Source: Calothrix parasitica NIES-267
GTDB taxonomy: Bacteria > Cyanobacteriota > Cyanobacteriia > Cyanobacteriales > Nostocaceae
DNA: 64,000 nucleotides
Assembly: GCF_002368095.1 (NCBI RefSeq)
Contig: NZ_AP018230.1
Coordinates: 1 to 64,000 of the forward strand
Reading direction: 5' to 3'
Shown here piece after piece: positions 17,430-24,900 of this stretch. Numbering within the stretch: position 1 is the stretch's first letter; every line of letters starts with the position of its first letter. Under the pieces are notes generated by a model. It saw only the letters and a list, made by a program, of their open reading frames with translations. It ran no database searches and was not told the origin of the DNA. The position numbers were made by a program, and so were the translations under genes.

Positions 17430-18125
17430 GATTAATTCTCCAAAGTTTGTTTTTCCGTTTTCTTTGGAGTCGGGATGCCGTGCCACTCAACCACTACGCT
17501 TTGGATTCCGAGCTAAAAATGTAACAACTGTAACCGTTTGAGAAAAAAGATTGGGTCAGTTTGGATATTTTTGTATATTTTTAGCTCAAAAATGTTCACC
17601 GGAAGATGTACGAAGACAACTAACTGTAGTAATATACATTTAATGTCTTCTCCAAAGACAAGCAGTCGGCGACGTGGCACAAACTCGTCTTTTTTGAACT
17701 TAGTTGTGGAGAATGTTTCTGAGGCACACCCACTTCTTAGTCGCTTGACGACTTGACCCGTCTCCCTATTCAAATTTTTAAAGATAATATTTTTTACATA
17801 TTGCAGGCGATAAGAGTAATAAACTTGTTGCCTGTCTTTTTGTACCTCCTGAAAAATTTAAATTTTGTTCCCGTCATGGGTCACGTAGACAGACTTTTAC
17901 TTTTCAAGTCGAGCCGTTTTTGTCAAGTCTACAGTTAATAACTGGGCTTATTGTACAGCTTTTGGAATCATTGGTGAGCTGTATAAAACTAAAAAAACTA
18001 TTTTTTATAAATGTAAATTTTTGTATACTTTGCTTGTTGCAGATAGCTTCTGTTAGTAATGAGCGGCTCGGTATTGGATTTATTAACAAGATTAAAACCA
18101 ACCGTGATTCGGTTGGGCAGCAACT
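17430..18125. other. AT-rich region upstream of the replication gene
   Basis: Nearly 700 bases with no convincing gene. It includes AT-rich tracts, a T-rich pyrimidine stretch (about 17800-17880) and short CAGTCGGCGACG-type sequences. As the longest gap beside the replication gene it is the first place to look for the replication origin. No iteron array was found by eye. Confidence 0.35.
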
Positions 18126-18368
18126 TTACGCAATATGTTTAATTGATACAATGCCTCCGGAACACCACTGAATTAGTAGCCATCGGTCAGAATCTTTATC
18201 CAAGGCTGGCTTAATACGAAAATTAAACTCGTACTCCCACGCTTCTACACCATATTGGTCAACAAAATCTTTTTCTAGTCTCTTGAATTCTTCCCAATTA
18301 CGATTACCAATTGCGGTAAATATGGGAGCAACAACGCTGATTGGTTTCACTGTTAAGGATTCAGCCAT
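18126..18368 (-). CDS. Small conserved-looking protein, unknown
   Basis: An 80-residue acidic protein (AESLTVKPISVVAPIFTAIG, then NWEEFKRLEKDFVDQYGVEA). The ATG at 18368 is preceded by GAGGAAT at good distance; a start 15 bases further up (18383) is possible. No domain was recognised. It lies downstream of the RHH-like gene on the same strand and may form an operon with it. Confidence 0.6.
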   Translation of the reverse strand: MAESLTVKPISVVAPIFTAIGNRNWEEFKRLEKDFVDQYGVEAWEYEFNFRIKPALDKDSDRWLLIQWCSGGIVSIKHIA

Positions 18369-18443
18369 CACTATATTCCTCAAAAATACCTTCTAATTGG
18401 AAACATCATGCTTGAATCTTTGTTTGTTAGTAATTTTGACTCC

Positions 18444-18656
18444 TTATGATTTTTGCTGGCTAAAATCTCCTCCTCGTGTTTCGCCTAATCTTTCCGTATC
18501 TGGGCTGATGATGCCTTCTTCTTTCGCCATGTCAAACATTGTTATCTCTAAAAGTCTATTTGCGCTAATTCCTCTCTTCTTAGCCAACTCATTCCAAGCA
18601 TCTATAACCAGTGTGTCTAGACGATAAGTTCTAGTTTTTCGCTGCCTTTCTGCCAT
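18444..18656 (-). CDS. Ribbon-helix-helix-like regulator
   Basis: A protein of about 70 residues with RKTRTYRLDTLVIDAWNELA, then KKRGISANRLLEITM, which matches the beta-helix-helix pattern of RHH/CopG proteins. The start is uncertain: ATGs at 18656 and 18674 and a GTG at 18689 are in frame, without a clear ribosome-binding site. I prefer 18656 because a copy of the nearby GCTATAGTA motif (18660-18668) would then sit in its promoter. It is divergent from parM, with the iteron cluster between them, so it could bind that cluster and control segregation genes. This role is inferred. Confidence 0.6.
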   Translation of the reverse strand: MAERQRKTRTYRLDTLVIDAWNELAKKRGISANRLLEITMFDMAKEEGIISPDTERLGETRGGDFSQQKS

Positions 18657-18659
18657 TAA

Positions 18660-18851
18660 TACTATAGCTGTCATTAGTTTATACTTCACTTTAACTTACT
18701 ATTGCGTTACTAAAGGTGTTTTCTCTAGTCGCTATAGTAACCTACTTAGAATTGCTATAGTATTACTTTATCCAATAGCATCGAGTGATATCAATAAAAA
18801 ATGATAATCGCTAAAGTATAGCTTTTAAGATTACTATTGCGTTACTATTGG
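18660..18851. promoter_or_regulatory. Cluster of GC(A/T)ATAGTA motifs; candidate operator/centromere
   Basis: A nine-base motif GCWATAGTA occurs in both orientations at 18660-18668, 18697-18705, 18731-18739, 18754-18762 and 18832-18840, with weaker forms at 18810-18818 (GCTAAAGTA) and 18843-18851. Two of them sit in identical 17-base direct repeats TTACTATTGCGTTACTA (18696-18712, 18831-18847). The cluster lies between an RHH-like gene and parM. It is a likely binding region for the RHH protein or the ParR adaptor, and so a candidate parC. Confidence 0.65.
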
Positions 18852-19117
18852 TAGCGTCGGGGTCAAATAATAAAAACGACACGTCCTACGAACGAAAGCA
18901 AAGGTAGTTTTTGTTGGGGTGGAAATTGAAATCAAAGGATTCTAAGAGCTTGTAGAGAATGAAATGAATGCATCCCTAGAATATTATCCCTGCGTGGAGT
19001 TATTCGGGGTGCAGATGAAATTTCTGCCAATAGTATTTCTGCGTCACAGATTGTCTACAGTCCCCTGTTGTAGAGACAGACGGCTGTACCAATCAATCAA
19101 TTAATCGAGAAAAAAAA
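18852..19117. other. Leader region of parM
   Basis: About 265 bases before parM. It contains a small hairpin, TCTACA at 19054-19059 with TGTAGA at 19069-19074. The ribosome-binding region before the ATG is A-rich (CGAGAAAAAAAA). No ORF. Confidence 0.4.
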
Positions 19118-20095
19118 ATGGATAACAATCTTTATGCAGACATAGGTAATTACAGCGTACTTGCAAGCGTAGACGGGAACGATATTTCTCAAATGCGTAG
19201 CCTTATCTATGACACAACCTATAACAGCGAATGTCAAAATAACATTCATCCAATTGAAAGCCCAATGATTGAACTTGGAGCTAAGAAATATAAACTGGGC
19301 TTCCTTGCATCCAAATTCGATGGATTTCTGAGTGCTGCTGAGTTCGGCAAGTCCAAAACTGAATTGATTTTACCAATACTATTAGCTAACTCCCCCTCGG
19401 GCTTTGACGGAACAGTAAAATTGCTCGTACCAAACGACGACATGAAGACGCAAAAATTCATCAAATCCGCTGTAATCGGCACTCACGAATACAAATTATA
19501 TTCTGACGGTACAGTAATCGACACAGTTGTCTCATATAACGACGTTACCTTTGAGCGAGAGACAGACGCGGCTGCAAGATACGCCTTTGAATCCGGCATT
19601 TTAGACGCGGAAGACGTTGCTTTAGTGATTGATATCGGAGGAGGAACCATAAACGTTGTAGTTTGTGACGTAGAAAATGGCTTTTATGTCCGCTACCGCA
19701 ACAGTTACCCCAACCAAGGAGGAATAAACTTAGCTCAAACAATTCTCGCAACTGACCTAGTTAGAGGCTACAAGAAAAACTTTGAAGTATCCAAAGTAAT
19801 GGACGCAATCACCAGAGGAGAACGTACCATTGGCAGGAATAGAGATTACACCTTTGAACCTATCTATAACGATTGTGTAGACCAGTGGCTTAAAGCAATT
19901 CTGAGTAAAGTTATGGCGAGTGTAGACAAGCAACTAGACGACGTTACCCGAATCGTCTGGACAGGTGGAGGAGCAGAAATCATCCGTCACAAAATCATCA
20001 ATAAAGGAATGCACTTAATTTTGCCAGAACCACAACTAGCAAACCTTTATGGATTGATGGGACAAACAAAAACACAGTCTTTAATTGCGGCATGA
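19118..20095 (+). CDS. parM: ParM/StbA-like actin-type plasmid segregation ATPase
   Basis: Actin-fold filament-forming ATPase of 325 residues that pushes plasmid copies apart. It shows a phosphate-1-like N-terminus (LYADIGNYSVLASVDG), the phosphate-2 motif ALVIDIGGGTINVVV near residue 170, and the adenosine motif WTGGGAEI near 282. The stop overlaps the start of the next gene (ATGA, 20092-20095), as expected for a parM-parR operon. The upstream motif cluster fits a centromere. Length is typical for the family. Confidence 0.85.
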   Translation: MDNNLYADIGNYSVLASVDGNDISQMRSLIYDTTYNSECQNNIHPIESPMIELGAKKYKLGFLASKFDGFLSAAEFGKSKTELILPILLANSPSGFDGTVKLLVPNDDMKTQKFIKSAVIGTHEYKLYSDGTVIDTVVSYNDVTFERETDAAARYAFESGILDAEDVALVIDIGGGTINVVVCDVENGFYVRYRNSYPNQGGINLAQTILATDLVRGYKKNFEVSKVMDAITRGERTIGRNRDYTFEPIYNDCVDQWLKAILSKVMASVDKQLDDVTRIVWTGGGAEIIRHKIINKGMHLILPEPQLANLYGLMGQTKTQSLIAA

Positions 20096-20550
20096 GCGAC
20101 CTTACCCTTAGCAAACAGTTAGGGGGAAGACTCAAAGCGATTAGTGAAGCATGGCAGCACGAGAACTTAAGCGAAACACTTGCAGTGATTTTTGATGCTG
20201 TCTTGCTTAATTGGCAAATACCGTTACCACCAGTTCCAACCTTATTAAACGATTATGTTTGCAGAGTCAGGATTAAACCGCGTCACGCTCGTATATTCAC
20301 ACAGATGTCTCATACTTCGGGTGCAAGTGTGGCAAGTATTGCGCGTTCGCACTTAATTCAATGGTTAACGGTGTCTACCGATTCAACACACTTGTTGCAT
20401 AATCCCTCAACTTTATCACCTAGACAGATAAGAGAATCAACAGAAACTGGCACAGACAAAGCATTTGATGAAACTCTAGACTCCTTTTCAAAGCAGTCCA
20501 AACGTAAAAAAACGGGTGCAAGAGAGAGTTTAAGCGACTTATTGATGTAA
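20092..20550 (+). CDS. Candidate ParR-type adaptor
   Basis: A 152-residue basic protein translationally coupled to parM by a four-base overlap. Its middle (CRVRIKPRHARIFTQM, then SHTSGASVASIARSHLIQWL) reads like a ribbon-helix-helix DNA-binding unit. The C-terminus is lysine-rich and ends in a short ARESLSDLLM tail that could contact the ParM filament, as ParR tails do. Sequence similarity to known ParR is too low to see directly. The call rests on operon position, size and fold-like pattern. Confidence 0.65.
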   Translation: MSDLTLSKQLGGRLKAISEAWQHENLSETLAVIFDAVLLNWQIPLPPVPTLLNDYVCRVRIKPRHARIFTQMSHTSGASVASIARSHLIQWLTVSTDSTHLLHNPSTLSPRQIRESTETGTDKAFDETLDSFSKQSKRKKTGARESLSDLLM

Positions 20551-20649
20551 TTAAAACCTCTCAGAAGCACCATGCAATTAATAGTCTGTCTAATTCTCAT
20601 ACTGCTTTTAACTTTTTTAATCGATTGAATCATTACGGCATAAGAAATC

Positions 20650-20865
20650 ATGGCTAAAAAGAAGGATAGTTGGTGGTTGTTCTCGGAAATCCGTAAATCC
20701 CTTAAGGACGGTAAGAAAAGGGGTGCAGAGATTAACTCCTACATGGAGAAGCAGGGTTGGGTTATCCGTCGATGGGAAGGAATTGTTCTCAAATATCACC
20801 TTGCCCCAAACTTTACTCCCAACCGAGAACACGTAAATCAAGCTATATCAGCACTATCAAAATAA
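20650..20865 (+). CDS. Small basic protein, unknown
   Basis: A 71-residue protein starting AKKKDSWWLFSEIRKSLKDG and containing a GWVIRRWEGIVLKYHL stretch with several tryptophans. It is in line with parM and the following genes. No family was recognised. Confidence 0.55.
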   Translation: MAKKKDSWWLFSEIRKSLKDGKKRGAEINSYMEKQGWVIRRWEGIVLKYHLAPNFTPNREHVNQAISALSK

Positions 20866-20939
20866 AAGTCCTTCTCCCAATGTTAGAGGAATAGGGAGAA
20901 AGACCAGAAAATAACAAATACGAAGGAATTGTACCAAAA

Positions 20940-21281
20940 ATGGAAAGTTGCATTGTTGACACTAATTTATTTTTCGCCGAATGTCTTGACGAGAGCGACT
21001 TTGAAAACCATCGCGACCAAATCATACAACGCGCCAACATTATTGAATTTGCGGGACGGCTAGCAATTCCACTCGTCTGCTGGCAGTCGGAATTCGACCA
21101 AGAAAGTCAATACTTTACCTATCAGTTGGGCGAAGAATTCAACAATTTAATTAATTTCATGGCGGTACTTGATTTACAAAAACGCGACTGTCGGAAATGG
21201 GAAAAGGTTGATTGTTGGGTGTGTGAGAGTCCAGAACAGGCAGATATTGTACTACACCAATACGAATTTAATTTTCAATAA
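20940..21281 (+). CDS. Unknown 113-residue protein
   Basis: A soluble acidic protein with five tryptophan- or cysteine-bearing segments (ESCIVDTNLFFAECLDESDF and KWEKVDCWVCESPEQADIVL). The first residues superficially resemble a PIN-domain start (VDTNLFF), but the later acidic motifs of PIN nucleases are not apparent and the protein is short. It ends three bases before the next gene's start, so both are probably one operon. Confidence 0.6.
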   Translation: MESCIVDTNLFFAECLDESDFENHRDQIIQRANIIEFAGRLAIPLVCWQSEFDQESQYFTYQLGEEFNNLINFMAVLDLQKRDCRKWEKVDCWVCESPEQADIVLHQYEFNFQ

Positions 21282-21284
21282 ACC

Positions 21285-21695
21285 ATGAAAAACACCCTCA
21301 GAACCACCAGCTATGTTCTTGGTGGCTTGGGGGCTGCAATATGTGTAGTCCCCTTCATTCCTGCCGTATTTCAACAAGTAGGAGTAGCTATCAAAGAGCA
21401 ACAAGACCAGCTGAACCTGCAACTACAGAAGTCCGCCATAGCAAGACGGGAAGAGCTGCGTCGATATAGCTTCTCAGAACGTAGAAAAAGCTTAGATGCA
21501 GCATCAAGAGCAGGGGAACACGTTCAATACAGCAACGTGACCGTAGAAAACTATACCGATAACGTCAATCATCCTCCAAAACTCGATATCTCAGCATTTA
21601 AGCCCAATCAACGCATCCAAGTTTTTGACAGAAACGGTGTATGTATAGGTCGCATCCGTAACCAACGATTTGAGTGGGTGCGATTCGTTGTTTAG
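21285..21695 (+). CDS. Membrane-anchored small protein, interrupted by a group II intron
   Basis: One TM segment near the start (YVLGGLGAAICVVPFIPAVF), a helical charged region, and a small C-terminal strand-rich part (IQVFDRNGVCIGRIRNQRFEW). The real exon ends at 21677 with TGG; the last five codons before the stop at 21693-21695 belong to the intron (GTGCG...). After splicing, the frame continues at 23875 with about 11 more codons (QTLFFEHLLNH) to a TGA at 23908-23910, giving roughly 142 residues. It follows the 20940 gene by three bases. Function unknown. Confidence 0.75.
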   Translation: MKNTLRTTSYVLGGLGAAICVVPFIPAVFQQVGVAIKEQQDQLNLQLQKSAIARREELRRYSFSERRKSLDAASRAGEHVQYSNVTVENYTDNVNHPPKLDISAFKPNQRIQVFDRNGVCIGRIRNQRFEWVRFVV

Positions 21696-22217
21696 TAAAT
21701 ACATAGCTAAACCGGTGAAACTTGGATAAAAACAAGCACCGAACTCTTTAGATGATGTAGGTGAAAGTCCTACCCACAAGGTTCATGTGTGACTCCTCAT
21801 CTGCCCACACCGAACAAGCTCGGTTCTTGTAGAGTGAAGCTGGGAACAGGGCGTAATCAGACAATTGTTATGGATTGACACTGGCGCTAAAAGGGAATTC
21901 TCACGGTGAAACAGAGCCTAGAAAAGTGACCTAAATTTCGTACCATGGGCATAACTAACAAAACCCTGAGTGAATCAGAGCTAATACCCGCTGCATTTTC
22001 CACTCGATAGCAGCTAGAACCTAGGGTATCTGATGGTTAAATTGGCTACACCTAAAAGAATAAAATAATCATCTTTAGGGAACGAATAAAAACGAATCAA
22101 AGGTCACGGGACGGTCGAACCCCGTGTAGGTAAGACGAGATACGGAACTCCTTTGATTCGGGTAGGATGCGACGTAATTGTCGCAAGGTATTCAGAAAAC
22201 ACTTAACAAAGTAGAGC

Positions 22218-23789
22218 ATGATTAGGCACAGTAAGAAAATTTCTAGTGAATCTTGGAAGAATCTAAATTGGAAGAAATTCCGCAAAGATTTATTCCGCTT
22301 ACAATGTAGAGTGTTCAAAGCTATTAAAGCAGGTAACAAGCGTAAAGCTCTGTCACTTCAAAAGCTAATTCTGAAGTCCAAAGCAGCGAGATTCTTAGCA
22401 ATTCGACAAGTAACTCAGTTAAATTCAGGTAAAAAAACCGCTGGAATTGACGGGGTAAAATCACTCAATTTCAAAGAGAGATTTGAACTCGAAGAACTCC
22501 TAAAGGAAAATAGCAATAATTGGAAACACCAGGGTTTACGTAGCATCCCAATCCCCAAAAAGGATGGATCTACAAGAAATCTAAAAATACCCACCATCAA
22601 AGACAGAGCTTGGCAATGTCTGGTGAAATACGCTATAGAACCTGCTCATGAAGCTCAGTTCCACGCGAATAGCTACGGTTTTAGACCGGGACGTTCCGCA
22701 CATGATGCACAACATGCCCTGTTTATGAACCTAAGCTCAATAGCAAATGGAATAACTAAAAGGATACTAAGTATAGATATCGAAAAGTGCTTCGACAGGA
22801 TTAATCACTCTGCCATTATGGAAAGAGTAATAGCACCTAAAGGTATTAAAGAAGGAATATTCCGTTGTCTAAAAGCCGGTACAAATCCCGGATATCCAGA
22901 CCAAGGAACCCCCCAAGGTGGAGTCATAAGTCCGCTATTAGCCAATATCGCCTTAAACGGGATAGAGGAAGTTCATAGTTACAATACCCGGTATAACAAG
23001 AAGGGAATACCAAACGGCGTTCACGTAACACCTACAGTGCGTTACGCAGATGACATGGTTGTAATCCTTAGACCAGAAGATAATGAAACTAGAGTATTTA
23101 ACAGAATTAGCAGGTTTCTTAGAGAACGAGGACTAATGGCTAGTAAGAAAAAGACAAAGCTACACGCATCGACAGAAGGATTTGACTATCTAGGCTGGCA
23201 TTTCAAAGTTCTCAAAGACGGAAGATTTAAGGCTTATCCCTCAGACGAGAACCTAAAGAAATTCAAGAAGAAAGTCAAAAGTATCGTTAACTGCTCTAAT
23301 TATGGGTCAAAGTTAAAAGCCAAAAAGCTAGCACCTATAGTAAGAGGTTGGAGAAACTACCATAAACACTGTGATATGAGCGCTAGTAAGCATTCCTTAT
23401 GGTTCCTACATTACAGAACGTGGAAAGTATTCAACAAAGAGAAAAGGAACTCTAAAGAATCAACCACAAAGTTGATAAACATAGCATTCCCAAAAGTATC
23501 TTACTCAGAACATAGGTTTGTCAAAGTACGCGGAAATAAATCTCCCTACGATAACGATATAAATTACTGGAGCAAGCGCAACAGTAAACTATACGACAAC
23601 GCGACAGCTAAGGCACTGAGGAAACAAAACCATACATGCGGACACTGTGGATTAAAATTCACAGACGATGAGAAGGTACATTTACACCACATCGATAGTA
23701 ATCACAATAATTGGAAAACCAACAATCTAATGGCTGTCCATGAATCTTGTCACGATTACATCCACATGAGCAATAGGGTGATCCCTTAA
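22218..23789 (+). CDS. ltrA: Group II intron reverse transcriptase/maturase with HNH endonuclease
   Basis: A 523-residue intron-encoded protein that helps splicing and copies the intron into DNA. RT blocks include TAGIDGVKS, RSIPIPKKDGSTRNL, SYGFRPGRSAHDA, ILSIDIEKCFDRINH, GTPQGGVISPLLANI and the active site RYADDMV. Then comes the maturase X region (VRGWRNYHKHCD). The C-terminus is an HNH/En domain with CGHCGLKF, VHLHHIDSNHNNW and CHDYIHM. All catalytic aspartates and zinc ligands are present. Its ATG at 22218 lies inside the intron after domain I-III RNA. Confidence 0.95.
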   Translation: MIRHSKKISSESWKNLNWKKFRKDLFRLQCRVFKAIKAGNKRKALSLQKLILKSKAARFLAIRQVTQLNSGKKTAGIDGVKSLNFKERFELEELLKENSNNWKHQGLRSIPIPKKDGSTRNLKIPTIKDRAWQCLVKYAIEPAHEAQFHANSYGFRPGRSAHDAQHALFMNLSSIANGITKRILSIDIEKCFDRINHSAIMERVIAPKGIKEGIFRCLKAGTNPGYPDQGTPQGGVISPLLANIALNGIEEVHSYNTRYNKKGIPNGVHVTPTVRYADDMVVILRPEDNETRVFNRISRFLRERGLMASKKKTKLHASTEGFDYLGWHFKVLKDGRFKAYPSDENLKKFKKKVKSIVNCSNYGSKLKAKKLAPIVRGWRNYHKHCDMSASKHSLWFLHYRTWKVFNKEKRNSKESTTKLINIAFPKVSYSEHRFVKVRGNKSPYDNDINYWSKRNSKLYDNATAKALRKQNHTCGHCGLKFTDDEKVHLHHIDSNHNNWKTNNLMAVHESCHDYIHMSNRVIP

Positions 23790-23796
23790 GAATATC

Positions 23797-23874
23797 GGGA
23801 GCCGGATGCCGCGAAAGTGGCACGTCCGGATCTAACTGAGAGGTGCGGGAGATAATACTCCCCATCGACTCAAC
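23797..23874 (+). ncRNA. Group II intron domains V and VI
   Basis: Domain V is the catalytic hairpin GAGCCGGATGCC with a GCGAAAG-type loop and the complementary GGCACGTCCGGATCT. Domain VI (GAGAGGTGCGGGAG with CTCCCCATCGACTC) carries the branch-point adenosine expected near its 3' side. The intron ends in AAC, matching the AY rule. Confidence 0.85.
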
Positions 23875-23935
23875 CAAACGCTTTTTTTTGAACACTTGCT
23901 TAACCATTGAAAACCAACAATCTGAGTAAATAATT

Positions 23936-24688
23936 ATGACAATACCTACCAAGAGAAACAACAGCACCAGCAGCAGCAGTAAATCCAGTAATACAAAAAC
24001 CTTCGTGGGCTTTGGTAGTCAAAGCAAATCATCAAAAAACAACTTCGGGAATACACTGGCGCGAATCATCCTCTTTATTCCCAACCAAGTAATTAATTTA
24101 GCTTGCTTCTTCTTACGTGGTAGAGGACGCGGACTGTTAGGTTTAGGTGTATTTGTCTGGGGATTAGTAATCAGTGCGGATGCGTATTGGCAAGCAGCAA
24201 ACCCCGGAGCGCCTGCCCTAACTCAGTTTGGAAATCCAGAAGGCAAAGCAGTATTAGGGCTTTGGGCATCCCTGGGGCTGCTGCTAACTCCACAATGGGC
24301 TTCATTCGTTGGTTCAATCGTTACAAGCACGATTATTCAAGTCATAGAGGGTATGGCATTACGCGGTAACACCCCAGAAGAAGCTAAGGGGACTCTTGAT
24401 TACTACTCCCAATTTGACGCAGGAAGCGCCCCGTCTGGAAAGATTAACCGTGCCAAAGCTGCACATGACGACTTCGTAAACGCGGGGATGATTCAATACA
24501 TCATTGTTGGAGTTGCTGCAATTGTGTGTTGGATTTGGGATGCCGTGGTCACTTTCAGCGCCCATAATCCTCTCAATTATTGGGGAGAACCCATGACAGT
24601 TGCGACTGTCACGGTGATAAATATTATCAAAATTTTTGCAGCTGAAACTGGGTTTGGAATTATGCTTCGTCTCAACGGACGTGGTTAA
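23936..24688 (+). CDS. Polytopic membrane protein of the plasmid operon
   Basis: A 250-residue protein with a serine- and lysine-rich N-terminal 35 residues, then a basic hinge (LRGRGRGLLGLGVFVWGLVI) and about four hydrophobic segments (about 58-80, 102-125, 182-202, 218-238). It precedes the P-loop ATPase gene. Together with it and the membrane-anchored split gene it may form a membrane complex for DNA transfer or plasmid maintenance; this is inference. No named domain was recognised. Confidence 0.65.
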   Translation: MTIPTKRNNSTSSSSKSSNTKTFVGFGSQSKSSKNNFGNTLARIILFIPNQVINLACFFLRGRGRGLLGLGVFVWGLVISADAYWQAANPGAPALTQFGNPEGKAVLGLWASLGLLLTPQWASFVGSIVTSTIIQVIEGMALRGNTPEEAKGTLDYYSQFDAGSAPSGKINRAKAAHDDFVNAGMIQYIIVGVAAIVCWIWDAVVTFSAHNPLNYWGEPMTVATVTVINIIKIFAAETGFGIMLRLNGRG

Positions 24689-24900
24689 AAAAAACCCAGC
24701 AACACCCGGCGTTGGTAAGAGAAATTGGCGCTCCAGGTAGTTAAAAGCATCTACTAGCAATGCAGTGTACAGTGCATACACGCTCCAGCCAAATTTACTT
24801 TTTCTCTTCATATTTTTTCTTCTATCTTCCCAGAGCGTCTAGTTTCCTTCCCCATCTCTTCAACGCCGTATCCCACCATCGCAACAATATTGACTTAACC

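Larger units (their letters stand above)
21678..23874 (+). mobile_element. Group II intron with RT-HNH ORF
   Basis: Self-splicing retroelement of about 2.2 kb. The 5' end is GTGCG at 21678. Domain V is recognisable at about 23797-23833 (GAGCCGGATGCC, GCGAAAG loop, then the complementary arm), and domain VI follows, ending CGACTCAAC at 23874. Exon pairing supports the boundaries: EBS1 CCACTC at 22000-22005 is complementary to IBS1 GAGTGG at 21672-21677, and AATTGTT at 21863-21869 can pair (one G-U) with AACGATT at 21664-21670 as EBS2/IBS2. All parts appear intact, so splicing and mobility are likely. Confidence 0.9.

Noticed and set aside
20940-21281. PIN-domain toxin
   Set aside because: Only the initial VDTNLFF fits; the later conserved acidic residues are not found.
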